Of a stretch of DNA of 64,000 bases, positions 48,172 to 57,675 are shown piece after piece. The translations under genes were made by a program, and so were the position numbers. Source of the stretch: Verrucomicrobiales bacterium (GTDB lineage: Bacteria; Verrucomicrobiota; Verrucomicrobiia; Limisphaerales; UBA11358). The stretch is taken from NCBI GenBank assembly GCA_028712475.1, contig JAQTQB010000002.1, forward strand, positions 62,001-126,000, read 5' to 3'. The notes under the pieces are model-generated. The model saw nothing but the letters and a program-made list of their open reading frames with translations, searched no databases and was not told the origin of the DNA. Positions within the stretch are counted from its first letter, which is position 1. Each line of letters opens with the position of its first letter.

Positions 48172-48774
48172 TCACATGTCGTCCAAATAAATCCGGCGGT
48201 TGCGCCACAGATAAATCATGCCCGACATCGCCGTCAGCACGACGGTGAGCCACAGCATGACTTCCGCAAACGCCGGCACCCACGGCGTGAACAAATCACT
48301 CAACGCCACCGGCCATTCCCGGCACGCATCCACCACGAGCAACGCGATGATGCAGACGATCTGCGAGACGGTCTTGTGTTTCCCGTAGCGTTCCGCCGCA
48401 AGCACGATGTTCTTTGACGCCGCGAGCATGCGCAACCCGGTGATGGCGAGTTCGCGCCCGACAATGATGACGACCATCCACGCCCCAACCTTCACCGGCG
48501 CGCTCGGGTTCATGTGCGTGCTTTCCACAAAGGCCACGAACGCCGAGCAAGTCATGATCTTGTCCGCGAGCGGGTCCATCAACTTGCCGAAGTTCGTGAT
48601 GAGGTTACGCGCGCGGGCAATCCGGCCATCGAGAAAATCCGTTACGCCCGCGAGGCAGAAAAAAAACAGCGCGAAGGTGTAGCGGTATGGAATCGCCCAT
48701 GGCCAGAACATCGCCCAGAGAAAAACCACTGTCAGCGCAAAGCGCGAGACGGTGAGTTTGTTGGGCAGGTTCAT
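48172..48774 (-). CDS. pgsA: CDP-diacylglycerol--glycerol-3-phosphate 3-phosphatidyltransferase
   Basis: NLPNKLTVSRFALTVVF...TDFLDGRIARARNLITNFGKLMDPLADKI. Confidence 0.93.
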   Translation of the reverse strand: MNLPNKLTVSRFALTVVFLWAMFWPWAIPYRYTFALFFFCLAGVTDFLDGRIARARNLITNFGKLMDPLADKIMTCSAFVAFVESTHMNPSAPVKVGAWMVVIIVGRELAITGLRMLAASKNIVLAAERYGKHKTVSQIVCIIALLVVDACREWPVALSDLFTPWVPAFAEVMLWLTVVLTAMSGMIYLWRNRRIYLDDM

Positions 48775-48787
48775 TTTTTAAATAATT

Positions 48788-48858
48788 GTAGCAGCCGACG
48801 TGAGGAGGCTCAAACTTTGGTTGTCATTTGAAGTGAGCCTCCTCACGTCGGCTGCTAC
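48788..48858. repeat. long hairpin: 25-bp perfect inverted repeat, 21-nt spacer
   Basis: gtagcagccgacgtgaggaggctca ... tgagcctcctcacgtcggctgctac. Confidence 0.9.
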
Positions 48859-48868
48859 GCAAAATGGA

Positions 48869-50092
48869 CTACGCGCCAAACTTGTCGAACATCTTCGCGT
48901 TCGCCTGCATCAGGCGGATCATGAATTTCGCCGGGATGATGCCGAGCGAACCGCTGTTCGCGCCGGTTTCCGTGAAACGTTCCAGCTTGTCCGAACCGCT
49001 CGCGGCGGAATGGATCATGACCGGCTGCGGATGCCACGAATGACCGTGCAACGCGCACGGCGTCGAATGATCGCCGGTGACGACAAGCACGTCCGGTTTC
49101 TTCTTCAACAGGATCGGCAATGCGGCGTCGAAATCTTCGATGGCTTTTTTCTTCGCGGCGAAGTTGCCGTCCTCGCCGTATTTGTCGGTGTATTTGTAAT
49201 GGATGAAAAAGAAATCGTAATTGTCGTATTCCTTCAGATAGCGTTCGAACTGCTCCTTGATAGTCTGCGGCCCTTCGATTTTCACCATGCCCACAAGCTG
49301 CGCGAGGCCTTTATACATCGGATAAACCGCGAGGCACGCTGGCTTGAGCAGATAACGGTCAGCGAACAGCGGGATGTGCGGCTGGTGCGCGATGCCGCGC
49401 ATGAGAAAACCGTTCGCCGGTTTTTCCTTTGCCAATATCGGCAGCGCGGCCTTGTAAAAATCCGCGATGAGCTTCGCCATTTTCTTCTGCTTCAGATTTT
49501 TCGCATCACGCGGCTTCACGGTCGGAATCGCAAAACCTTCGCGGTTCGGGTCGGCATCGGTCAACGGCCCTTCCAGCCCCTTGCCACGGAACACGACGAC
49601 GAACCGATGTTCCTTGCCCGCCTTGATGATGACCTGCGTGTCGCCGATTTTTTTTATTTTCGCGGAAAGCAGCGCCACGAGTTTCTCGCACGTTTCCGTC
49701 GGGATGCGTCCGGCACGGCGGTCGGTGACAATTCCCTTCACGTCGAGCGTGGCAAAATTGGCGCGGGCACAAACATCGCCGGGCTTCAATTCAAGCCCAA
49801 GCCCAAGCGCTTCGATGACACCACGTCCAACTTGAAATTCCAGCGGGTCGTAACCGAAGAGGCCGAGATGGCCGGGCCCGCTGCCGGGCGTGATGCCGGG
49901 CGCGACGGGAATCATGCGTCCCTGCGCGGAATTTTTAGCGATCTTGTCGAGGTTCGGCGTCGCTGCGGCTTCGAGCGGCGTGAGATAATTCTGTTCCTTC
50001 GTCGCGATGTCGCCGAGGCCGTCGAGCACGACGAGGACGTGTTTCGTTTTGGTTTTGAGTGTCAGTTCCGAATAAAGCGAATCTAAATTCAT
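48869..50092 (-). CDS. apgM: archaeal-type 2,3-bisphosphoglycerate-independent phosphoglycerate mutase
   Basis: HVLVVLDGLGDI...TPNLDKIAKNSAQGRMIPVAPGITPGSGPGHLGLFGYDP. Confidence 0.92.
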   Translation of the reverse strand: MNLDSLYSELTLKTKTKHVLVVLDGLGDIATKEQNYLTPLEAAATPNLDKIAKNSAQGRMIPVAPGITPGSGPGHLGLFGYDPLEFQVGRGVIEALGLGLELKPGDVCARANFATLDVKGIVTDRRAGRIPTETCEKLVALLSAKIKKIGDTQVIIKAGKEHRFVVVFRGKGLEGPLTDADPNREGFAIPTVKPRDAKNLKQKKMAKLIADFYKAALPILAKEKPANGFLMRGIAHQPHIPLFADRYLLKPACLAVYPMYKGLAQLVGMVKIEGPQTIKEQFERYLKEYDNYDFFFIHYKYTDKYGEDGNFAAKKKAIEDFDAALPILLKKKPDVLVVTGDHSTPCALHGHSWHPQPVMIHSAASGSDKLERFTETGANSGSLGIIPAKFMIRLMQANAKMFDKFGA

Positions 50093-50176
50093 GCGCGCAT
50101 GATGCAAGAAATCCGCCGCAAATCAATTCGATTCCATTTTGCAGCGTGACGAAACGGTGACATTATTTTGCCAGCG

Positions 50177-51394
50177 ATGAATCCACTGATGTTGCACGAA
50201 TTCCACCACAGCCTCGGCGCACGGTTTGCGGAACTGAACGGTGCACAGGCCGTCAACGATTATGGCGACTGGCTAGGCGAACACGCCGCGCTGCGTGAAA
50301 CGGCTGGCGTGATTGATTTGAGCTTTCGTTCGCGCCTCTGTCTCGTTGGCGCCGACCGCGCGCGGTTTTTGCACGGACAGGTGACGAACGACGTGAAAAA
50401 ACTCCGCACCGGCGAAGGCTGCTACGCCGCAATCACCACGGCCAAAGGCAAAATGGAAAGCGACCTGAACATTTTTGCGCTCGCGGATGAACTGCTTTTG
50501 GACTTCGAACCGGGCCTGACGGGAAAAATTTCTGCGCGGCTGGAAAAATTCATCGTGGCTGATGACGTGCAGATCGTGGACGCCGCGCCGCATTACGGCC
50601 TGTTGAGCGTGCAAGGGCCGAAGGCGGCGGATGTCATCCGCGCGCTGGGACTGTTTGAAGAAATTCCCACCAAACCGTTCGCCTCCATGAAAATTTCCGA
50701 CGCCACGCTTGGAGAAATTTATCTGATGAACCAGCCGCGCCTCGACTCAAGCTGGTGGGGCGAGACTCCGTCGAGCCCTGATCTTTCTGAAACGGGATCG
50801 AGAGGACTCTCGCCCCACCAAAAAATTGAAGGCTTCGACTTGTTCGTCCCGATCAATTCCCTCGGCGCAGTTGCGGACAAATTGATTGCCGCTGCGAAAG
50901 CGATTGGCGGACGCGCGTGTGGCTGGCAGGCGTTTGAGACCGCGCGCATCGAGGCTGGCATTCCACGGTTTGGTGCGGACATGGACGAGACGAACATCCC
51001 GCTCGAATGCGGCATCGAGAGCCGCGCCGTGACTTACAATAAAGGCTGCTACATCGGGCAAGAAGTCATCAACCGCATCCACAGCGTCGGCCACGTCAAC
51101 CGCGAACTGCGCGGCCTGCGCCTCGCCGATGATTTGAAATCATTGCCCGCGCGCGGCGACAAGCTGTTTCACGCGGGCAAGGAAGTCGGCTATGTGACCA
51201 GCGCGGTGAAATCGCCGTCGCTCAACGCAAATATCGCGCTCGGCTATTTGCGCCGCGAAGCTAATCAAATTGGAAACGAACTGGTGTTGCGCACGGCGGC
51301 GGGCGAAAGTCCGGCGAAAATATCATGTTTCTTGCCTCACGATAGCTTAAAGGTATGCTCGCGTTATGGTCGGTGGTGGTGTGAAAAAATCTGA
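50177..51394 (+). CDS. ygfZ: YgfZ/GcvT-family folate-binding protein
   Basis: FLHGQVTNDVKKLRTGEGCYAAITTAKGKMESDLNIF...KGCYIGQEVINRIHSVGHVNRELRGL. Confidence 0.9.
   Translation: MNPLMLHEFHHSLGARFAELNGAQAVNDYGDWLGEHAALRETAGVIDLSFRSRLCLVGADRARFLHGQVTNDVKKLRTGEGCYAAITTAKGKMESDLNIFALADELLLDFEPGLTGKISARLEKFIVADDVQIVDAAPHYGLLSVQGPKAADVIRALGLFEEIPTKPFASMKISDATLGEIYLMNQPRLDSSWWGETPSSPDLSETGSRGLSPHQKIEGFDLFVPINSLGAVADKLIAAAKAIGGRACGWQAFETARIEAGIPRFGADMDETNIPLECGIESRAVTYNKGCYIGQEVINRIHSVGHVNRELRGLRLADDLKSLPARGDKLFHAGKEVGYVTSAVKSPSLNANIALGYLRREANQIGNELVLRTAAGESPAKISCFLPHDSLKVCSRYGRWWCEKI
50753..50820. repeat. palindromic repeat inserted in frame in ygfZ
   Basis: tggtggggcgagactccgtcgagccc ... gggatcgagaggactctcgccccacca. 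Confidence 0.8.
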
Positions 51395-51516
51395 AACGGA
51401 CTCGATGAAAAATTTCATCGCATCGAATTTGGCGAAAGATTAGAAATAGCTTGGCAACATCAGGCAAACGGTGAGAATTCGAGCAAACGAAGTAAGCTTA
51501 TGGGCTTTCTAACTTT

Positions 51517-52785
51517 ATGGCAGAACCAACTATCATCTGTCCGAAATGTAAAAATGAGATCAAGCTGACGGAATCGTTGGCCGCACCACTCATTGAATCC
51601 ACACGAGTTGATTTTGAGAAGCGGCTGGCACAGAAAGATCTCGATGTTGCCGGACGTGAAAAATCAATTCAAGAACGTGAGGCTGCTCTTTCCAAAGAGA
51701 AAGGCTCGCTCGAAATTCAGGTAAATCAGCGGGTGCAGCAGGAGCGTGGAAAAATTGCTGCCGAAGAAGCCAAAAAAGCCAAGCTTGCCCTATCAAACGA
51801 TATTGATCAAAAAACAAAAGAGGTTGCCGATCTTCAGGAGATTCTAAAACAAAAGGACGCGAAACTAACTGAAGCCCAAAAAACACAAGCCGATTTGCTG
51901 AAACAAAAACGCGAACTCGACGACGCCAAACGCGAACTCGACCTGACTGTTGAGAAACGTATTCAAGAAAGTTTGACCGTGACCCGCCAGCAGGCACGGA
52001 AGGAAGCGGAAGACGAATTGAAGCTTAAAGTATCTGAAAAAGAACAGACAATTTCTTCGATGCAAAAGCAGATTGAAGATTTGAAACGCAGAGCTGAGCA
52101 AGGTTCGCAACAGCTTCAAGGCGAAGTCCAGGAACTTGAACTCGAATCCCTGCTCAAAGCAAAATTTCCGCATGACACGATTGCACCAGTGCCGAAAGGC
52201 GAGCATGGCGGCGACGTTTTGCAGCGGGTTGTCAGTGCGATCGGGCAGAGCAGCGGAACAATTCTTTGGGAATCCAAGCGCACTAAAAATTGGAGCGACA
52301 GTTGGCTGACAAAACTCCGCGATGACCAGCGGACGGCCAAAGCGGAAATTGCCGTTATCATCAGTCAGATGCTTCCCAAGGGCGTTGAAACTTTTGGCTT
52401 GGTGGAAGGTGTTTGGGTTGCGCATCCGCAGGCGGCATTGCCCGTCGCCGTGGCATTGCGCTTTACGCTTATTGAAACTGCTACCGCGCGCGTTGCTTCC
52501 GAGGGACAGCAGACAAAGATGGAATTGGTTTATCAATACCTCACCGGCCCGCGCTTCCGGCAACGGGTGCAAGCCATCGTTGAGGCTTTCAGTTCAATGA
52601 AGGAAGACCTTGATAAAGAAAAAAAGGCCATAACCAAGCAATGGGCAAAGCGTGAGGAGCAAATCGAGCGTGTTATGCAATCCACGGTCGGAATGTATGG
52701 CGATCTGCAAGGCATCGCTGGTAAGACCATCCAGGAAATTGACGGATTGGAAATGAAAGCCCTTGAAGAAGGAGTGCCAAAATGA
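51517..52785 (+). CDS. DUF2130 domain protein (coiled-coil plus PD-(D/E)xK-like region)
   Basis: ICPKCKNEI zinc motif, long coiled coil, LESLLKAKFPHDTIAPVPKGEHGGDVLQRV...GTILWESKRTKNWSDSWLTKLRDDQ. Confidence 0.85.
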   Translation: MAEPTIICPKCKNEIKLTESLAAPLIESTRVDFEKRLAQKDLDVAGREKSIQEREAALSKEKGSLEIQVNQRVQQERGKIAAEEAKKAKLALSNDIDQKTKEVADLQEILKQKDAKLTEAQKTQADLLKQKRELDDAKRELDLTVEKRIQESLTVTRQQARKEAEDELKLKVSEKEQTISSMQKQIEDLKRRAEQGSQQLQGEVQELELESLLKAKFPHDTIAPVPKGEHGGDVLQRVVSAIGQSSGTILWESKRTKNWSDSWLTKLRDDQRTAKAEIAVIISQMLPKGVETFGLVEGVWVAHPQAALPVAVALRFTLIETATARVASEGQQTKMELVYQYLTGPRFRQRVQAIVEAFSSMKEDLDKEKKAITKQWAKREEQIERVMQSTVGMYGDLQGIAGKTIQEIDGLEMKALEEGVPK

Positions 52786-54773
52786 AATTGACGCAGCTGC
52801 GAATTCAGAACTTTCGTTCTTGTCGCGACGTGTCCTTGGAGATCGGGGATATGCAAGCACTGGTCGGGGCAAATAATGCCGGTAAGTCCGCAGTGCTTCG
52901 CGCACTTGATTTTTTATTCAATCCCAGCACAAAGTCTCTCAACGAAGAATCCTTTTGGAACAAAGAAACGACTTTGGAAATCCGCGTTGAAGCACTCTTC
53001 ATGGATCTCAAGGAAAAGGAAAAGGAAGCGCTGGCTGGTTGTTTGAAACCCGACGGAACATTCCACATGGCTCGCTCGGCCAAAATGGTCGTAAAGACCG
53101 GCGAAGATGATGCGGATGATGGCGAAGAAAAAATTGCAATCGGCCAGCACTACAAACAGCCTATTCCAAAACTGGAGTGGCTTCAGGAATCCAAAATCAA
53201 CGGAAAAACAACTGCAGAGTGGTGGAAATCCAGAGACCAATTGGCAGTAAATGGTGTTTCGTTTGCCGCCTCCTGGCCTGCTGATGCGAAGAGACCGGGC
53301 GTTGAAGATTGGAAGGAAAAAGCAAAACAGTTTGCTACCACCAATGCGGCGAACATCCCGATGGATGATGCATGGATTGATAATCCGAAAGGTTACGCAA
53401 ATGTCCTGAAAGCAACGCTGCCATTCTTCATTCTTGTTCCTGCTGTCCGGGATGTCACGGAAGAGTCCAAAGGGACAAAGTCTAGTCCGTTCGGAAAATT
53501 ACTCTTTGCGATTCTCGACACCGTCGCCGCAGAAAAGAAAAAGAAAATCGAACTAATTCTTTCGGAAGTTTCCAAGCAGATGAACCGGCTAGGAGGCACG
53601 AAACGTGTGCCGCTGATCGCTGACACCGAAAATCGGTTGAATAAATTGTTGGGGGATTTCTTTGTCGGCTGCGATTTGGAGATCGAATTTCAAACGCCAA
53701 CTTTGGAGGCTCTTTTGAGCGCGCCGAAACTTTTCATTGATGATGGTTTCAGAAACTCGGTTGAAAACAAAGGACATGGATTACAACGGGCGGTCATCTT
53801 CACGATTTTGAGACGTTACGCCGAGTTTATGACATCCTCACCGGAGGGCAGAAAACGGAATCTGATCCTCGCAGTTGAAGAGCCAGAACTTTACATGCAC
53901 CCCCAAGCGCAACGAACAATTCGACGCGTTTTCCGCAAGATTGCCGTAGGCGACGACCAGATTGTTTTTTCTACGCATTCCTCCTTGTTGGTGGATGTGG
54001 CTAATTTCGACGAAATCATCCGGCTCGAAAGTCGTGTGGAAAAGGTGGGTGGAAAAAAAGTAACCCAAAGCGACGCATGGCAGTTGCCGATGGCGAAAAT
54101 GATGGAGGACTTGGAGGTTCGATTTCCGAAGCTCAAAGGCAAGGTCACGCCGGAATCCGTGCGTGACCGCTATTCGCACGCATACAATCCGCGCCGCAAC
54201 GAGGGCTTCTTTGCATCGAAGATCATCTTGGTCGAAGGGCTTACCGAGGAATACAGCCTTCCGATTTATGCGGATGCGATTGCGGAGTGTGCCTTTGATC
54301 CACAAAACATCAGTGTCGTCGAGTGCGGCGGCAAAGGGGCTATGGATCGACTGTTCAGGATTTTTAATGAGTTGCACATTCCCTGCTACCTGCTGCTGGA
54401 TTTTGACAGCGGAAACGTGGACAAGAATATCATCGAAAAGTCGAAAGAGCTTCTTACATTAGGCGGTGAAGCTCCAAACGAGCCGAAAGGACTCCTCTTG
54501 GCAGATGGCGTAGCGTGTTTTCAAAAAAAATGGGAAACGGACTTACACGGGGAAACCCCTGATGTTGATGCCTTGACGGCTGCGGCTGGAAAGGAACTCG
54601 GTGGCGATGTTGGAAAACCGTTAGTCGCCCGGTATATCGCCCGAAAACTTACGTCTCAAAATCCAGCCATCGTTCCGGCAAGTTTACAAAAAATCATTCA
54701 GAAGGGCGTTGCTGTTACTTGGAAGAAAAGCTGTCTTCAGAAAGCAGCAGCCGATCCGGCTGTGGTGATTTAG
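52782..54773 (+). CDS. OLD-like AAA ATPase with C-terminal TOPRIM
   Basis: Walker A VGANNAGKS, Walker B NLILAVEEPELYMHPQAQRT, TOPRIM KIILVEGLTEEYSLPIYADAI...YLLLDFDSGN. Confidence 0.88.
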   Translation: MKLTQLRIQNFRSCRDVSLEIGDMQALVGANNAGKSAVLRALDFLFNPSTKSLNEESFWNKETTLEIRVEALFMDLKEKEKEALAGCLKPDGTFHMARSAKMVVKTGEDDADDGEEKIAIGQHYKQPIPKLEWLQESKINGKTTAEWWKSRDQLAVNGVSFAASWPADAKRPGVEDWKEKAKQFATTNAANIPMDDAWIDNPKGYANVLKATLPFFILVPAVRDVTEESKGTKSSPFGKLLFAILDTVAAEKKKKIELILSEVSKQMNRLGGTKRVPLIADTENRLNKLLGDFFVGCDLEIEFQTPTLEALLSAPKLFIDDGFRNSVENKGHGLQRAVIFTILRRYAEFMTSSPEGRKRNLILAVEEPELYMHPQAQRTIRRVFRKIAVGDDQIVFSTHSSLLVDVANFDEIIRLESRVEKVGGKKVTQSDAWQLPMAKMMEDLEVRFPKLKGKVTPESVRDRYSHAYNPRRNEGFFASKIILVEGLTEEYSLPIYADAIAECAFDPQNISVVECGGKGAMDRLFRIFNELHIPCYLLLDFDSGNVDKNIIEKSKELLTLGGEAPNEPKGLLLADGVACFQKKWETDLHGETPDVDALTAAAGKELGGDVGKPLVARYIARKLTSQNPAIVPASLQKIIQKGVAVTWKKSCLQKAAADPAVVI

Positions 54774-54780
54774 AACAAAT

Positions 54781-55890
54781 ATGGGAAAACTTCCTGATAA
54801 CTACGATTGGCGTCATTCGCCGGGACATCTATGGTGCTTGCATTGGTTTCGTAATCCCAATGCTGGGAAGTTTTCGGGCTGGGAAGTTGCGGCCAAGGAG
54901 TCGGGACAATTTGCCATCGAGCGGTTCATAAAAGATGGAGCTATAGTCGTGTGCGAGCTGCCAGAGTTGGTTGCCCACAAATTCAAAGTGCCCGAATTAA
55001 AAAAAATATTGCAACGCCATGGTCAAAAAGCGACTGGTAGCAAAACTGAACTCGTGGACTTAGCCTTGTCTGTAGCGAGAGATGAAATGGAGGAAGCAAC
55101 CCGCAAGCTAAAGCTCTACAAATGCACACAATTGGGACTGGATGTTATTGACGAACATGAACGTAATAAAGCTGCGGCGGAAGTGCTTGCACAGAATGAG
55201 TCTCATAAACAATTGTCCGCAGGAAATGCCAAAGAGGCCTACGCAACGTTCGTCGCCTTTCGTCGAAGGTTTTCAGAATATGAATATTCTGGCAGCCCGC
55301 TGGAAGTGGAGCGGTTGCGATCTATTTTCAAAAGTGCACCTAAAGTAATCGGTCATCTTGAAATTGGTGATTGGCGGACTTTGCAAGCCGCCGCCGCTAT
55401 GAAATTGCTTTGGCGAGAGCGTAATGAAACCAGATGGCTATCGGAAACATTTGCCACGCCAATCAATGATAACGCACGGGCTATCCGGCTTCTGATAGCA
55501 AACGCAGAATTCCGCTCACAACTCGCAAATGCTGCACGTTCGTGCAAGAAGGTGAAACTCGTATTTGAACCGGACGACGTTGATCTCTGCGAACAATGCG
55601 CGACGCTCGATGGCAGTGTGCATAAAATTGATAGAGTCCCGGAACTCCCGACGGAACACTGCACAAGTTCGGTTGGGTGCATTTGTCGGTTTGAAGATGC
55701 CGCTGGGCAAGATGAAACAAAAAGCTCTACAATTTCGGTGGTCATGGATACCGAAGCTTATGACTTCCCGAATGATGTCCAAGACGACCCAGTTGCGGTA
55801 TTAAGGCAACTCAAACAGATGCTCGACGAGAATCTTATTGATCAGTCCGAGTATGATGAGAAGAAAAAGGAAATCGTTGCACGGATGTAG
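54781..55890 (+). CDS. SAP-domain/SHOCT-domain protein with Cys/His cluster
   Basis: VAHKFKVPELKKILQRHGQKATGSKTELVDLAL (SAP), CEQCATLDGSVHKI...HCTSSVGCICRF, VAVLRQLKQMLDENLIDQSEYDEKKKEIVARM (SHOCT). Confidence 0.7.
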   Translation: MGKLPDNYDWRHSPGHLWCLHWFRNPNAGKFSGWEVAAKESGQFAIERFIKDGAIVVCELPELVAHKFKVPELKKILQRHGQKATGSKTELVDLALSVARDEMEEATRKLKLYKCTQLGLDVIDEHERNKAAAEVLAQNESHKQLSAGNAKEAYATFVAFRRRFSEYEYSGSPLEVERLRSIFKSAPKVIGHLEIGDWRTLQAAAAMKLLWRERNETRWLSETFATPINDNARAIRLLIANAEFRSQLANAARSCKKVKLVFEPDDVDLCEQCATLDGSVHKIDRVPELPTEHCTSSVGCICRFEDAAGQDETKSSTISVVMDTEAYDFPNDVQDDPVAVLRQLKQMLDENLIDQSEYDEKKKEIVARM

Positions 55891-55902
55891 TAACGTGGGC
55901 AT

Positions 55903-55962
55903 ATGGAACTTCGCCATCTCCGTTATTTTGTCGCCGTGGCTGAAGCAGAAAATCTGACGGAC
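55903..55962 (+). pseudogene. truncated LysR-family 5' end
   Basis: Encodes MELRHLRYFVAVAEAENLTD, near-identical to 56706 MELRHLRYFVAVAEAENVTR. Confidence 0.85.
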
Positions 55963-55964
55963 TT

Positions 55965-56336
55965 TCAAGCCAAAACCAGGCCGTCGGGAAGGAAGGGTTG
56001 AAAATCAGCGGTGTTGCTGGTCGCCAGTTTTGCCCCGCAACGGATGGCCACCGCCGCGATCATGCAATCGGCAAGACTGCGGGAACGGCGGCCAGTCTGA
56101 TTGAACAGGCGCGCAGCCAGCGCGGCATCAGCGGACAAAAACGGTTCGGGATGCAGGAAGATTTGTCGTGCGATGGCTTCGGCGGGTGCATCCAGCGGCC
56201 CGCATAAAAATTCCGCCCAGGCAATGCTGCTGGTGTTGCAGTCTTCGCGTGTCTCTGTCCAGCCCCGGAATCTTTCATGCGCCGCCGAACCGGCCACGAC
56301 GGTTTGAATGAGAAAGTTGGTGTCGAAATGAATCAT
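55965..56336 (-). CDS. PIN-domain (VapC-like) toxin
   Basis: MIHFDTNFLIQTVV...SSIAWAEFLCG...SRSLADCMIAAVAIRCGAKLATSNTADF. Confidence 0.88.
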   Translation of the reverse strand: MIHFDTNFLIQTVVAGSAAHERFRGWTETREDCNTSSIAWAEFLCGPLDAPAEAIARQIFLHPEPFLSADAALAARLFNQTGRRSRSLADCMIAAVAIRCGAKLATSNTADFQPFLPDGLVLA

Positions 56337-56342
56337 GGGGCA

Positions 56343-56573
56343 TCAACGTCTGGCTTCGCGCACGGAGGCCATCCATTCCGCCGCCTTGGCCGCATCGAGC
56401 CGGAGATGTTTTTGCAACGACTCCAAAGCCTGCAACGGGGAGATGGCGGCGCTGTTCACCGCCTCCGCCTGGAAAATAGTGAGCAGGCCGGAGGCTTTTT
56501 CGGGCAAACTCTCCGCGCCTTTGGCCAGAACGTGTCCGTGGTCAATTTCGACTTCAACGGTCAGATAACTCAT
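56343..56573 (-). CDS. putative VapB-like antitoxin
   Basis: 76 aa, immediately upstream of PIN toxin. Confidence 0.65.
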   Translation of the reverse strand: MSYLTVEVEIDHGHVLAKGAESLPEKASGLLTIFQAEAVNSAAISPLQALESLQKHLRLDAAKAAEWMASVREARR

Positions 56574-56705
56574 GCGACGAAATTACGCCGTCACCCGGCT
56601 GCCCGCAAGCGGTGATTTGCATCAGGGAAAAATTGAAGTCCTTCACGCGACGGCTGAAATTTTCCGTTTCGACTCAAACCACAAACCGGGCATACTCATC
56701 CGCGC

Positions 56706-57599
56706 ATGGAACTCCGCCATCTCCGTTACTTCGTCGCCGTGGCTGAAGCGGAAAATGTCACGCGCGCCGCGCTGAAGCTGCATGTCTCGCAACCGGCCTT
56801 GAGCCGGCAGATCCACGACCTCGAAGATGAAATCGGCTTTCCGCTTTTGGAACGCAGCGCCAAGTCAGTCAGGCTCACGGCCGCCGGGCGGTTTTTTTTG
56901 AACGAAGCCCGCGCCGTGCTGCAACGCGCCGGGGACGCGGTGAAAGCCGCGCGCGCGGTTGCCGGTGGAACACGCGGCGAAATCCATGTCGGCTACGCGC
57001 CATCCATCACCGTGCAGATTCTGCCGCCGACGCTGCGGATTTTTCAGGCGGAATTTCCCGGCGTGAAAGTGGCGTTGCACGATCTGTCCACGGAAGAAAT
57101 GCTGACGCAATTGCGCGTTGGCAAACTGGACGTCGCCCTCGTCGTCCGGCTGCGGGAAAAGGAACTGCGCGGATTGCGTTTTGAAGAACTGGCGCGCTAT
57201 CCCATGTGCGTGGCGGTCGCGCCCGGACACCCGCTTGCGCGCCTGCGCAAAGTCAAACTGGCGGCGATCGCCGATGAACCTTTGATCGGCTATGAGCGGG
57301 AAAATTATCCCGAATATCACGAGCGCCTGGAAAAGTTGTATGGCGAATTTGGCCGGAAACCGCCCGTCGCCGAGGAACACGAAGGCGTGTCCAGCCTCAT
57401 CGCGGCGGTCGAGGCGGGACGCGGCATCGCGCTCGTGCCGGACTGTCTGGCGTGCATGGTCGGCCCGCGATTGAAACTGATTCCGCTGGTTCCAGCCGGG
57501 CCGCCCGTCATCGTCGGTGCGGCGGTTTGCAAAGGGCCGGTTCCAATCACCGTGGAAAAATTCATCGCGGCGGCCCGGCCGAAACCGCGCAAGCCGTAA
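56706..57599 (+). CDS. LysR-family transcriptional regulator
   Basis: MELRHLRYFVAVAEAENVTRAALKLHVSQPALSRQIHDLEDEIGFPLLER. Confidence 0.95.
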   Translation: MELRHLRYFVAVAEAENVTRAALKLHVSQPALSRQIHDLEDEIGFPLLERSAKSVRLTAAGRFFLNEARAVLQRAGDAVKAARAVAGGTRGEIHVGYAPSITVQILPPTLRIFQAEFPGVKVALHDLSTEEMLTQLRVGKLDVALVVRLREKELRGLRFEELARYPMCVAVAPGHPLARLRKVKLAAIADEPLIGYERENYPEYHERLEKLYGEFGRKPPVAEEHEGVSSLIAAVEAGRGIALVPDCLACMVGPRLKLIPLVPAGPPVIVGAAVCKGPVPITVEKFIAAARPKPRKP

Positions 57600-57675
57600 T
57601 TTCCGGTTTGAACGAATCGCGGCTGCGGTCACGCTGGCTTCCGGCGCGAATCTTGTTATCCTGCCGTCCGTTTCG

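Noticed and set aside
51517-55890. Gabija system
   Set aside because: OLD-like gene present but no UvrD-like GajB helicase; partners are DUF2130 and SAP-SHOCT
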